Positions 47,183 through 59,125 of a stretch of DNA of 64,000 nt are shown here, in pieces. A program made the position numbers and the translations under genes. Under the pieces are notes generated by a model, which searched no databases, was not told the origin of the DNA, and saw nothing but the letters and a program-made list of their open reading frames with translations. How positions within the stretch are numbered: the first letter of the stretch is position 1; the number at the start of each line of letters is the position of its first letter. The DNA is from Agroathelia rolfsii (lineage: Eukaryota; Basidiomycota; Agaricomycetes; Amylocorticiales; Amylocorticiaceae), in NCBI GenBank assembly GCA_018343915.1, contig JABRWF010000004.1, forward strand, positions 2,480,001 to 2,544,000, written 5' to 3'.

Positions 47183-48424
47183 CTAGGCGATGGTGTCGTT
47201 CTGTCCCTGCTTCCAAGTGGCCACAATTTGGGCCAACTCTATGATAGAGCTAACGACAAGGTCCATCTCTCCACCCTCGGCCTTGGATCGGACCTGGGCC
47301 CTTGCCTCGGGGGTATCTTCCGTCGACCGGGGGAGGTAAATGGTCTAAATATCACCCAATCATCATCAGCATTGTTATGTATGGAAGAGGGATAGTTCCG
47401 AAAGAGGAAAGGCGTAGTATAAAAGGGACCGAAGACGATACTCACCTTAAGACCAGCGCTCGCAGCCGCGCGCAAATCAACTGAATGTGCGGCGACTAAC
47501 GCAACCTCATGTGGTTCGAGAGAGAGATATCGTGCACCACGCTGGTACATATCTTTGTGCCTGTGGGTCGCATGATTTAGAAGAATCGGTGTTAGCATGT
47601 GGTCGTCCCGAGTCAACGAGGTGAGACAGTATTCGTACGGTTTAGTAGTGCCGATGAACTCTGAGGAGAGTACAGCATTCCAGGGTAAATTTGCGTGTCT
47701 TGCCTGGTATGTGAAAGGATGACTTTGATCAAGGTTGCTCTCAAGTGGATTTTAGCTGGCCATGATTCACCATATCGACAAGAAGCCTGACATTGCCATT
47801 GGAGAGCGTAGCAATGATAATGTGCTTCTTGAGTTCGTATAAACCCTCGGATGAATCAGGCCAGGCTAAGCAAATACATTGTTTCCGTAAAACAATTACT
47901 CGTTAGACAACACTGATACCGACTTCTCCGTCTACGAACAAACGTGAACGTACCATCAAGATAATGCCATATCATATTAATTTCTTCGCGTTCTTTTTCG
48001 TCCCATAATGAACCAAGGGCGGACCATCGCGGCGATTTTACCATGTTATCGAGAAACTTATATGGGAAAGGAGCAGCGTTTCAGGATGATGGCAGGGTCA
48101 TTTGATTTGCGAATCAACAAGCAACTCCACCAGTGGAGGCTTGCAGTAATTTGAAGGTCATGTACTTACCTCACGATGCCATTCATCTACAATAAGCGAA
48201 TGTTTCTCTCCGCGCGCAATGGCAAACATTCTGGTAATATAACCCTGTCTCCATTCCGTTGTGAAGGCTTCTGCCTCTTCCTGTGTGAGTGTACCACGGG
48301 AACGCTGCAGGATCTCGCGGGACACAGTGTGGAAATAGTCTGTTACAGTGCCAAAGACATCGAATACAAGCGCCTTGATGCCTTCGAGGGGATGAGCACC
48401 GATTTGTGTGTCTGCAGATGCCAT
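47183..48424 (-). CDS. HAD haloacid-dehalogenase-like protein, intact active site
   Basis: Six exons (48424-48170, 48056-47954, 47865-47771, 47703-47639, 47560-47446, 47344-47183) encode 264 aa. It is a type II L-2-haloacid dehalogenase family member: FDVFGTVTDY (nucleophile Asp), TLSNGN (halide/carboxylate site), GTTKPHKDMY (Lys) and VAAHSVDLRAAASAG (His and Asp). Such enzymes hydrolyse L-2-haloacids through an ester intermediate; fungal members often have unknown substrates. No signal peptide is seen. It is the paralogue of the gene at 44581-45840, with the same intron positions and phases, so the pair arose by tandem duplication. Confidence 0.88.
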
Positions 48425-50147
48425 TATTCCGGTAAGCGTCGGGTGGGCTGTATATCTGAGGGTGGTGGGGATTAGGTGAACCCTAGGTTGCTCGAGCGCA
48501 TTGAGTTCTTAAGGATGCTGAGGCCGTGAGAAGCGGATGTATGCGGTGGTGCGAGACCATTTGAAGACAGCTGTATAAGCTGGATGAACTCGATCGATGA
48601 ATGATTCTCTCCAGGGATAAGGGAGTGTGGTCCGGGCGAGAGACCGAGTTGCCGAAGTGGCACGGCAGGCAAAGCCAAGATAGGACATATTCTTTGTCAT
48701 CCTTCGGTGAGAAACTACCCAGCTTGGGTTTTGGGCCCCTCCACTGGCGCTGTATTCGAGTAGTAATCTACAAGCATGAAAGATATTGGGCTGGTCCAGT
48801 AGGATTAGGTATTCTGTGAAAAGGACAATCGGTCGGCTTCAAGCTGTTACTCGCCTAAGTGTGGCCATGCCACTCCCCATACCACGCCGCTGACTAAGCA
48901 TACATGCCGTGATCAAGTTTCACAGCAATTGGCCAATGATCATCTCGCAGAGCCGGCATCTCGGGTGTGGTAATATCGCTGAATCTCACTCCACCTCAAG
49001 ATTTGCAATTTAACCATGTTTTCTTGCTTAACAGGAAATTTTAAGGGACAGTTTCTGAGCATAGTCAGGAAAAGCATTTATGACAATAAAAAGGTGTTCG
49101 AAACTTAAATGGGGTTAATACTAATTCTGCGCTTGCGGTAATGAACTTGGATGGCCGAGGTTGACGAGGCCATACAGCACCGAGCTTACTTTATCGGACA
49201 TCTATCATCTATGCCCTAGGGATGAGGACTACAGTGCATCCATTACCGAGACTCATTAGCCGTGGTCCGTGGCATTGAGCAAACCGTGGTTCGCTTAGAG
49301 CCTCCCAGGAAGGGCCAGATGGTGCAGATCAGAAAATGACATACACAAGTATGGTTTCTGGTACGAAATTTATCGCCACCACGAAGGTAACAAAAACACT
49401 TCAGTGAGGGACGAGCGGCTGGGCAAGAGGTAGCTGAACAGGAAGATTGTCTTTGTCTTATAGGACGTTTTCAGAGCCATCCAAGTCTTGGTTGGCCCGA
49501 TAACTACCGGTGAGTACTTCCCAATGTCCATTCGGCACGTTAGTCCGCACATTCTGGGGAAAGCGACAGCACCATCCGACGGACCATTGACATCAATATT
49601 CCGCGGTCCCAGGTTATTCTCACCCTTATGGTCCGGGGTTAGGCCAGAAGCTCATGCCCGACGACGTGAGGGCCACGGGACAACAGTGACCGAGCCATGG
49701 AACACATGTGAACTTAAAAGGCTCGGCAGGATATACCATATGCAGGGGACTTCAGCAAAAAAGATCATCAGCTTGTAATTGGAAGTATAAATGACTAAAA
49801 TCGTATGGAAGCATACGTTCTGACAGGATGCCATGTATAATTTTGCGCCAATTACCGCACCACGCGTATTATTGGCGTTTGCTGAGGCGATTTAGTTCGA
49901 TGTATCGATAGAAGACATTCTTCGCACGGGATCATGTGTACGAATGCGTCTAGTGACCATGCAAGTACCGTCATACCAGCAATAGATATAAATACTTCAC
50001 TGAACATCTCGCTGACCCGATATATCTAATTGTTGTTATATTACACTGTGGGAAACACCGAAGGCAAAGAAAGGATTATTGGGCGAGCGGGGCACTTACA
50101 AAGCACTGCGTGGTAATACTTGATCCAATTCTCGTTAAGAAATATAA
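48425..50147. other. Intergenic, nothing recognised
   Basis: 1.7 kb with only short frames (up to about 96 codons) and no family motifs or convincing splice structure. It may contain degraded repeat sequence, but I could not show it. Confidence 0.4.
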
Positions 50148-51986
50148 CTATGGATGACTAGATCTCATTCTAGCTGCCCAACGATCAACAACGCTTTTTT
50201 CCAAATCCAGGTCGTGAACTGCGCGAAGATGCCGACGAAGGTCGTAGGCCCGTCGGAAAGTGTATTCACAGTCCTCTTGATTTCTATGTTGCATGCCTGA
50301 ACTATAATGCTCAGGGAGATGAAGGGTAAGACCATGAAAGTCGGGATACGGGCAACGAACGAATGAAGTTGGGCGTGAAGCATAGGTTTCACCCGTGAGA
50401 TTAGCGGTGTTGAAGACGGAACCTGTCCTTTGTCGGCTTTGATTGTTATCAGAATCACCTGAATCGTCACCATCAACTTTAGAGCTGGGAGAATGTGACC
50501 TCCGATGTTTGGCCATGTGTTTAACCAGCAGTCTCTTATAACCATATGTTTTGCCGCACCCAGGAAATTCGCAATGAAAATCTCGTCGGCCCAAGTGTGT
50601 TATAACGTTATGAGTATCAAGCGCCTGTTTCTGCAGGGAAATAACTGTTATTTAGGGAAGTGGGAAGAAAGAGCTGAAGAACGATTCAAAAAACTTACGG
50701 ATTTAAAGTCTTTTCCGCAATCTTCAACTGCGCATATGAAGTCTCGCCCTAATTCACCGCCACGTCTGGGCTTCTTTACCGGTCTGTCGTCCACATATTG
50801 GTTTTCTTCGTCTGAATCGCCACCATCTTCTTGTTCATCATCTGCTTCTAGAGCCAAGGCAGCCTCTCTGTCTCTAAGTTCATGAATTTTCATATGCGTC
50901 CGCAGGCTGGCCCGTGTAGTAAATGTCTTGCTTTTTCCAGTCGTCGGATTGATGCAATCGGGATGGACACACATCGGTGGATGAGCTGTCCTCATATGAG
51001 CTTGTAGGGACGTCCAGTTGGGATAGAATTGGATTGAGTTTGCGGCAGTTGGGGAGGCTGGAGCGTGCGGATTAAGATCACACGATATCATCGCCTCTTC
51101 AGAAGGACGAGAGAGTAAGAGCCTCAAACAGTCTGGATGAGAGCAAGTATATCTTTCCTCTTCATAATGATGGATGTTAGTCTTTTATGTAGCACTTTTT
51201 TATGAAAAACTTACTATCGTGAACTTTGATGTGTGCTTTCAGCTTCTGGTTAGTCGCGAATGATTTTTCACATCCTGGATGATCACATATATATGATTTT
51301 GTTCCGGGAGGCGCGTGGTTCCCCACATAATGGGTGCGTAGTTGATGATGTTTTGCAAACGCTTCGTTACAGCCCGATGCTGTACACTTTAGCTGAAGTT
51401 AGTTTGACACAAAAAATTTATATGCAAGAGATATCATCACCTTGAAAGCCTTTTCCTTTTCTCTGTTGTGAACTTTTTCAATATGTACACGCAAATGTTG
51501 TTTCGTCCAAAATCGTTTTTCGCAGCTATCATCTGAACAGGCAAATGGTCTATCCGAGGCAGGAAGGTGGCTACGAGCGTGTGCTTGTAAGTGTGTTTCT
51601 CTCAGATATGATTTTTCACAAGTCTGGCAGACAAAGGGGCGCTATGGTGCCGTCAGAATCGATGGGTGGCCGAATAAGACAAGCTGGATCGTCGATACCT
51701 CCCCTGTGTGCGACCTCTCATGCTCTTCAAGACGAGAACGTTTCTTGTATGACTTGTTACAGCCGGTGTATTCACACCTGAAACGCAATTTTTTTGAATT
51801 AGAGGTCCTCAGAGGGCTTGGACATGACGACAATTGCGCGGGCACTGATGAAACTATTGGCTCCTCTAATTCGGATTCGGATGGTGCATAGGATGATGCA
51901 GAAGAGAAGTGCAGAACAAGCGATTCGTTGTGCTTTCGCTTCCCCAGCACCTTTGTCGAGACGAGAGATGAGCCACTGCCAGACAT
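50148..51986 (-). CDS. TFIIIA-like multi-C2H2 zinc-finger protein
   Basis: Five exons (51986-51699, 51641-51441, 51392-51215, 51159-50699, 50630-50148) encode 536 aa. Nine C2H2 fingers can be read, starting CEYTGCNKSYKKRSRLEEHERSH, CQTCEKSYLRETHLQAHARSH and CSDDSCEKRFWTKQHLRVH. The ninth is CEFPGCGKTYGYKRLLVKHMAKH, and a degenerate tenth lies near the C-terminus (YTFRRAYDLRRHLRAVH). Finger count, spacing and the SHTGE linker fit transcription factor IIIA, which binds the 5S rRNA gene and 5S RNA. An acidic insert and nuclear-type KKPRR patch separate fingers 7 and 8. The exon 4 acceptor was chosen to keep the frame (AAG GAA AGA TAT). Another C2H2 regulator remains possible. Confidence 0.78.
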
Positions 51987-52463
51987 TCCATGTGAATTTG
52001 ATCCCGAGTCAAAAGGGGATGATCATGTCAGTGATGAAAGTTGTAGCAAATGCTAGTGGCTCTAACAATGCGGCACTGCTGTGCACGTGACTTTAAGATT
52101 CGTCATAGGAAAGTTGTTATTTTATTGAGCAGTTGCGGCAGATTGGTAAGTACTTGTGCAGGTATGACTCAGAAACGAGACTCTGAACAGAAAACTTTTT
52201 TTTCTTAGTTTTGATTTCGAGCTTATATATTCAATCAATGAGACGGAACATTAGGCATAGAATTCTGGTAGCATCACTATGACAAGATAACTTTTCTGCG
52301 ACGCAAGATACTTATATTGTTTTCAAGATGGCTGTAGATTCTCGAAAATACATATTGTTCATATAAATTGATTACCATTGATCATGAGGGCTGTCTCCAT
52401 TGATGCATCGTATAACATTTGTTTCCTCCATCATTCCTTGCTCGCGAACAGCGGTTGCCAAAT
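51987..52463. other. Spacer between TFIIIA-like gene and profilin
   Basis: Upstream region of the zinc-finger gene and 3' flank of profilin. AT-rich; no gene seen. Confidence 0.45.
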
Positions 52464-53036
52464 TTAGTATTTGGCGTTGATCAGATAATCGGCAAGACCC
52501 TCTACAATCATGTTTGCTTCGCCTGCTTGAACAGGTGCAGCATATTCTGCAACGAGGACTGCTTGGGTTGTCTTAACAAGAGTACAACCATCGGCCTAGA
52601 TCACGTTAATTAGATAGGTAATGGACGGTTATTGACGGTGATGTTACGTGCCTGTTTCTTGCCGTAAATGCTGCGAGAGTCGGCTTGTACGACAAAGAAT
52701 TTCGTGCCTGCAAGGCGAACGCCACTTGCTTGTGCAGCGGCCGGATTGCTGAAGGCGTTTACGATGGTTTTCTGTTCTTCAGTACTCAACTATAAGACAA
52801 TAATTCCTAGTTGTTCAGCGGCTGAAGGCTGGAAATATTGAGGATAGCGCACATTGTAGCCTGGAGTGGATGCCCAAACACCTCCCTGTAGACCGATGAT
52901 AGCAGCCTTGGAGATCTTTCCGCTGCCCACTAGGTTAGAATCGACATATGCTGTGTGACATTGTTTAAATTACATTATTCAAAGTGAAGGCCAAGTTGGA
53001 AAGAGGGAAACGTTATGGTATACCTTGCCAAGACAT
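52464..53036 (-). CDS. PFY1: Profilin
   Basis: Four exons (53036-53024, 52950-52853, 52789-52652, 52595-52464) encode 126 aa, the typical length. Profilin binds G-actin, polyproline and phosphoinositides, and supplies actin to formins. Sequence features: MSWQAYVDSNLVGSGKISKA, GLQGGVWAST, GVRLAGTKFFVVQADSRSIY, and the conserved C-terminus GEANMIVEGLADYLINAKY. The third intron (52596-52651) must use a GC donor (CAG|GCACGT); the GT four bases later gives the wrong phase. The first coding exon is only 13 nt. It shares its promoter divergently with SSZ1. The Las17 gene elsewhere in the window acts in the same actin pathway. Confidence 0.94.
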
Positions 53037-53333
53037 GGATTAAGAGCAAATGAAAACAGATATTAGTAGATGGAGGTGTGGTACAGATACTGAGAAAGAT
53101 CGGTCAATGACCGTGATCTCGCCAGTGGCACTGAAGTATCGGAATCCGGAGATGGCGGAACTTGATACCATCTGGGGATGCATTTGTGGCAGTGTACTCA
53201 CGGCATACCCATTCGGAGACATGCATACGGCAAGATATCCATATGGAGAAGCTCTTGAATAGGAAATGCAGACCTGCAGACAAACTTTTTTCTGCATTAC
53301 ACCAACTTGAACTACTCTACGGACTGCACGACC
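53037..53333. promoter_or_regulatory. Divergent promoter region, profilin and SSZ1
   Basis: 297 bp between the two ATGs. It must hold both core promoters. It has no clear TATA box, as is usual for constitutive genes. The direct repeat CATACGGCAAGATATCCATA-like stretches near 53205-53250 may matter but are not interpreted. Confidence 0.5.
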
Positions 53334-55413
53334 ATGGCTCCCAAGTCGAAAGCAAATGGAACTACATCGACGGCTATTGCCACACCGGCTGAGACTGTCA
53401 TAGAAACTCCCAGATTTCCTGCTGTAGTTGGCATCAACTTTGGCAACACTTATGCCTCGATTGCGGTCCTGACAAAAGTACGATGCTTTGAGAAGATCGA
53501 CGGCTCGGCTCTGATCATGCCCACAGGATGGTCTCGCTGAATGTATCGCAAACGAAGATGGAGAGCGTCAGATTGCTTGTGCGATCGCTTTTCACGGAGA
53601 GGAAATTGTAAAAAGATCTCAAAAATCATTGAACGAATGCATGGATTACACTGATGCGTATTTTATTAGTACATAGGCAGCCAGGCTAAGCAACATCTTG
53701 TTAAAAACTCTCAAAACACTATCACAGGATTCCGTAACCTACTCGGAAAAAAGTGAGCGTTGATCATCTGCAGAGCATCGTCAGTCATTTAATTGTCACA
53801 GGTTCTCTCATCTACCTAAAATCGAGCGCCACGCCTCAGCCCCTGTGATCGAGCATCCCAATATCCCAGATGAGCCTGCATACACGGTACAGGTTCTTGT
53901 CTCTTCGCCGACACCTCTGCCAACATCAATTGCTCCCTCTGCCGCCAATTCTACGACTGCGACTCCACGCTCTGAGCCAACATTAACAACACGGACGCTA
54001 ACAGTTTCTGAAGCCAATACCATCTTTATTCAGTCATTGATAAAATCGGCAGAGGACTTCCTTGGACGCAAGGTTACTGGCGCAGTGTTGAGTGTCCCTT
54101 ATTGGTTCGATGACGCACAACGTTTGGCGTTGAAAAAGGCAGCCGAGAACGCTGGCGTACAAGTCCTGCAATTTTTGGATGAGCCTGCTGCCGTTGTATC
54201 ATCTATTACTTCGATCCCCCCTACTGTATTCGACAACCCATCAGCTGCCTCACACCGCAACCAGCTCGTCGTAGATCTCGGTGCTTCATCATTATCACTC
54301 ACCCTCCTCTCGATCCGCGATGACCTGGCGTACGCCATTGCGCACTCCGACAGCCCTGATATTAAGGGAGAGCAGCTTGATGATGCCTTGATCACATTCT
54401 TCGCCAAGGAATTCACCAAGAAGAACAAGGTCGACCTCAAAATCGTTCCTGCCGTGGATGCCGCGGATAAACGTGCCGAAGCTAAGCTTCGCCTGGCCGT
54501 TGAGCACACGAAACGGACTATCTCTGCCTCACCCGGCGCAGCAACCTGCTCAGTCGAGTCCCTCAAGGACGGAATTGATTATACCGGCTCCATAAACCGC
54601 CTACGCTTCGACCTTTTGGCCAAGCCAATTTACACCAAGGTCTGCGATGCCGTAAAAACCCTTGTCGAGTCAAGTGGCTTGGATTTGTTCGATATTGACG
54701 AGGTCGTCTACGTTGGCGGCTCTGCCTGCTTGCCCGGCTTGGACTCTGCTCTTATCACTATTTTATCGGAAGACGTGGTTACCCCATTCACTGCAGGCAC
54801 GGTCATCGGCGGCGGTGTTGGCGATCCGACCATCATTCTTGCCCGTGGATGTGCATTGCAAGCGAAAGTCATTTCATCCCTGACGGACAGCGAAGAGGAC
54901 CAGCTGCTGAAAGCCACATTCGAGCGCGGGCATACCGCCGCCGAGGTTGAAGCCCTTACGCAAAGCATCGGTCTTTCTTTCCCTGCCTCCGGGTCTGAAA
55001 GCGCTGATTACGTCGTCTTGCGACGTGAGACCGCCCTTCCAGCTAGGCGTACAGTCACTGTCAAAACCGAGTTGGCTGAGGGATCCAATAAGGTTGCTTT
55101 TGAGGTTCGTGAACTTAAAGAAGACTGGAAGATTGAGAAGATCACTCCCCCGAAGCCCGAGGTCGAGGAAGGCGAAGAGGAGGACGAGGAGGAGCCGGAG
55201 GAAGAAGAGATCAAGAGTCGCGTCATCGAGAAGGGCACTTTCTTTGCTGCCTTGTCTCTGACATCTACTTTGGCTGCCAAGGATGCAAAACATACACATA
55301 TTCAAGTATCACTAGTCATAGGGCGCGATGGCTTGCTCGAGGTCACTGCGCGGGAGCTAGGCGAGGATGGCAAGTTCGGAGAGCCTGTGTCTCAAACTGT
55401 CTCTGCTACTTAG
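53334..55413 (+). CDS. SSZ1: Ribosome-associated complex Hsp70 Ssz1
   Basis: Four exons (53334-53477, 53527-53607, 53670-53752, 53802-55413) encode 639 aa. Ssz1 pairs with zuotin on the ribosome and stimulates the Hsp70 Ssb during translation. The Hsp70 nucleotide-binding domain is clear: VVGINFGNTYASIAVL (phosphate 1), GAVLSVPYWFDDAQR, LQFLDEPAAVV, LVVDLGASSLSLTLL (phosphate 2) and VVYVGGSACLPGL. The C-terminal substrate-binding part is short and diverged, as in Ssz1, with an acidic stretch (EEGEEEDEEEPEEEE). The protein is about 100 residues longer than yeast Ssz1, partly from a Ser/Thr/Pro-rich insert after PAYTVQVL. Confidence 0.9.
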
Positions 55414-55648
55414 ACTACAATGTAGATTGTATTTTACGTTTGATTGCATTCCATATATGATTTTCGAGGGCGGGTATTCGTCCTTGTCCTATAGCATGAT
55501 CACTCACTGCATAATTTCAAGATGCGGGCCACCACCCACGTGATCTGTAGGCTTGCTTTGTCTACTTGCATCCATTGCATCACTTATATTGATCTTTGAG
55601 CCACAACCATAACTTGAACCATCGCCACCAGCATTTATTGACTTGATC

Positions 55649-58600
55649 ATGACAGACTGTGCACATTATGCCGACTTGCTGAAGCTGCAGCCACCCAAAC
55701 TCTCTCAATCTGTTCACCGGGAAGAATGTACTCAATGCTTTGATAATCAAGTATGTTTCCTTCACTCTGTCGTCATTACCTAACTTCAGTTCATCATTTG
55801 ATGTTGCATTTTGACTACAGGACTCTGAGCAGGGAATAGACGTTTGCCTCGTGTGTTTCAATGGCGGCTGTCTTGTAGAGCCGCGAAACCATACGCGATT
55901 GCACATCGCGAAGAGTGATCACCCATTCACTCTGAATGTTAAGCGTCGTCCAAAGCCGTCTTCACAGCGCGTAAGCAAGATCATTATTGTATATATGTGA
56001 GGTTTTTTTTTATACCTAATGTACTGTATATACGTGCATATAGTCTGAATCTGAAGAACCGCCATTGAAAATGACTAAACTTGCCATCGTCGAGGAACGC
56101 GAGGAGGATAAATTTGATCATGTCACCACTCTCAAGTGTTGGTTATGCAATCCAGTCTCTGGTGCTGAGCTGCCGGTTAGCACACAAGTGAGGAGTTCTT
56201 GATTACCTAGGGTTTTATGACTGTATTGATCTCGAGGCCATGATAGGCAAAGCCTCTGGTTGAGGGCGTAATGCAAAGCATGTCCTCGGCCCGTCAATCC
56301 GAAGTCCAGGCGTGGGAGGAAGAGATCACGCCATGCGAGCATACACTCACACTAGAACAATATTCTCAAGGCCCTATTGCCGCATCAGGTCTGGCGCATT
56401 GTAGAGCCTGCGATTTGAAGGAGAACCTGTGGCTCTGTCTTACGTGCGGCTCGCTTGGATGTGGTCGTGCGCAGTATGGTGGGACTGGCGGCAATGGACA
56501 TGGTTTGGCACACTACGAAGAAACTAAACATCCTGTTAGTGTGAAGTTGGGTACTATCAGCGCAGAAGGAAACGCAGGTGAGATCAACATATTGTTTCCC
56601 GATGTAGAATTTCTTTCAACCTTTGGTGCCAGATATATACTGCTATCCCTGCAACGAATCCAGATTAGATCCAGAAATGGCTGCGCATCTCGCTGCGTTT
56701 GGCATCAATATCAATACACAGACCAAGACGGAAAAGTCAATGACGGAATTGGTATATCAATTTATCTTATAATTTCGATAGGACTTTATAACTCAAATAC
56801 GCCATGTGTAGCAAATCGAACACAATCTCAAATTCGACTTCTCTCTGGTAGGAGAGGATGGGAAAGCATTGCAGCCAGTATTCGGACCAGGACTCACTGG
56901 CCTCGCAAACCTCGGTAACAGGTTTGTCTTTGTTTCCTGACCCTTTCCCACAGCCCTCTCTTTTCTGATGGTTTACATTACAGCTGTTATATGGCATCCG
57001 TCCTACAAACCATCTTCTCGCTTCCTTCCTTCCAAAAGCGCTACCAACAAGCGATTGACCACTGGGTCAGCTGCACAGAACGCCTTCCCGCTGACTGCCT
57101 CGAATGCCAAATGTTTAAAATATCCGATGGGTTGCTCTCAGGACGATACTCCCACCCTGCATCGAAAAATTCTATCGCAGACAATGCGAACCCCCTGGCT
57201 CACGAGTCTCCCACACCCGTGTTCCAGACCGGCATCAAGCCTGCCGCATTCAAGACGCTGATCGGAAAAGGTCACGCTGAGTTTGCGACGATGAGGCAGC
57301 AAGATGCGGAGGAATTCTTTTCGTGGTTGCTTACGGCGCTGAGGCGGTACCAGAAGAAGGTTGGTGGGGGCGTAGATGCAGATGTGACACAGACATTTAG
57401 TTTCGGTCTGGAGCAAAGACTACAGTGTACTGAGTGCAACCGAGTGCGTTATCGGACTGATGGTGTAGATAGTGTTAGTTTGGCGGTGCCTGCCAGGGAG
57501 AAAGGAAAGGACGGGGATAGCAAAGCAGAGTACCATGATGTGACATTGGAAGAGTTGCTTGCCGTACTAGCTGCGCCAGAGCATTTGGAATACAGTTGCC
57601 CGGACTGTAAGAAGAGTGTCCTTGCCGAAAAGTATGTTAATTTTTGTTTGATTATATTTGTAACTGAAAAGGATCCATCATATATATAGGCGGACAAACT
57701 TTGCAACATTCCCCGATGTCCTGGTTGTTCACGCCAAGAAATTCCAACTCGTGAACTGGGTTCCGTCAAAACTTGGTGAATTGAGATTAATTTCTTGTCA
57801 TCGGCTCATTTGACGAACCATGCAAAACAACAGATATACCTGTCATCTTACCAGCAGATGATAACATCGTACTAGACCAATATCTGGGTCACGGATTGCA
57901 GCCTAATGAGGTCCCCCTGAGCGAGACAGATACCGCTGCAGGTGAGAACAATATTAATCAGCACTACCTATGCACTTGAGGCTAACATTTTCGGATTTCA
58001 GCTCCAGTCTTGCCAGCATTTGATGCAAATGCTATGAGCCAGCTGGAGGGTATGGGTTTCCCAACCGTCCGATGCCAGAAAGCACTACTGGCCACAGGCA
58101 ACAATAGTGCTGAGGCAGCTATGGAGTGGTTGTTTTCGCACATGGATGATCCAGGTACACTTTTCCCCGCCACTATTCATCCACCTGTGACCTAGACTGA
58201 TGCTTGTCATTTACCCACGCGATTAGACATTGATGCCCCTATCGATCTAGGATCGAGTGCTGGCAAGTCCTCAGGAAACGAGCCTTCCCCCGAACAAGTT
58301 AGCATGCTTTCTGACATGGGCTTTACGCCTACTCAGGCACGGAAAGCACTGCGAGAAACGGTGAGTGAATATGGGTAATTTGAATTCGCGTAGTTTCTCC
58401 TGTATTCATCTGGGTTTGGTATAATCAGGGAGGCGACGTCGAGCGGGCCGTCGAATGGCTATTCAACCACCCAGACGACACTGGAGAGGATGCGCCCCCG
58501 GCTTCAGGTACCGATGTTACCTCTTCAACCGCTGCCCCTGCTCTGGTTGGCTCTAAAGATCTGCCGGCGAAATACCGTCTCAAGGCCTTCATCTCACACA

Positions 58601-58758
58601 AGGGCCCTTCCGTCCATTCCGGACATTATGTCGCGCATATACGTACGCCTGGAGAAGGGTGGGTGTTGTTCAATGATGAAAAGGTCGTCAAGGCGGACGA
58701 CGAGAGTGTGAGAGATTTGAAGAAGTTGGCGTACATTTATGTATTTGAAAAGGCATAG
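55649..58758 (+). CDS. UBP14: Ubiquitin-specific protease Ubp14/USP5 (isopeptidase T)
   Basis: Twelve exons (55649-55750, 55821-55970, 56044-56187, 56247-56577, 56633-56751, 56812-56921, 56984-57631, 57690-57775, 57834-57941, 58002-58154, 58227-58360, 58429-58758) give 804 aa. The enzyme disassembles free ubiquitin chains. Domains: an N-terminal variant zinc-finger region (ECTQCFDN, CLVCFNGGC), the ZnF-UBP domain (CRACDLKENLWLCLTCGSLG and GHGLAHYEETKHP), the catalytic Cys box LGNSCYMASVLQ, two UBA domains (QLEGMGFPTVRCQKALLATG and MLSDMGFTPTQARKALRET) and the His box HSGHYVAHI. The Cys box has Ser and Ala where NTCYMNS is usual; Cys, His and the downstream Asp context are kept. Confidence 0.92.
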
Positions 58759-59125
58759 TATTATGCATAGGTAAATGTAAAAGTGACGACAGCAGAAAGG
58801 ATGATGTATGTACTTTGTACAGTGTAATCATGTACTCTCGGACTAGGACATGAAACGAGCTATCGAAAGTGAGAAAGTGAAAGAAGCAGTCAATATTGAT
58901 AATACTATCGCGGTAGGGTATTTATTATAAATAGATGTTCAAAAAGCAAAAACAGACGAAGAAAGGAAAAGAGAGAGAGAGAGAGAGAGAGTAAAGAAAA
59001 AAATGGAATGAATGCGAAAATGGTGCGTGTGTGTATGCCTATATTCATCACCTACAGCAGAAACTGCCAAAATGATAACTGACGACGGACAATGCCAAGC
59101 GCCAGAAAAGAAAAGGATAACCTCA
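58759..59125. terminator. Convergent 3' region of UBP14 and the Kin4-like kinase
   Basis: 367 bp between two stop codons. It contains a (GA)n run at about 58971-58990 and AT-rich stretches (TATTTATTATAAATAG near 58918) suited to 3'-end formation. No gene. Confidence 0.45.

Noticed and set aside
54099..54566. 155-aa minus frame opposite SSZ1
   Set aside because: Antisense shadow of a well-supported Hsp70 exon.
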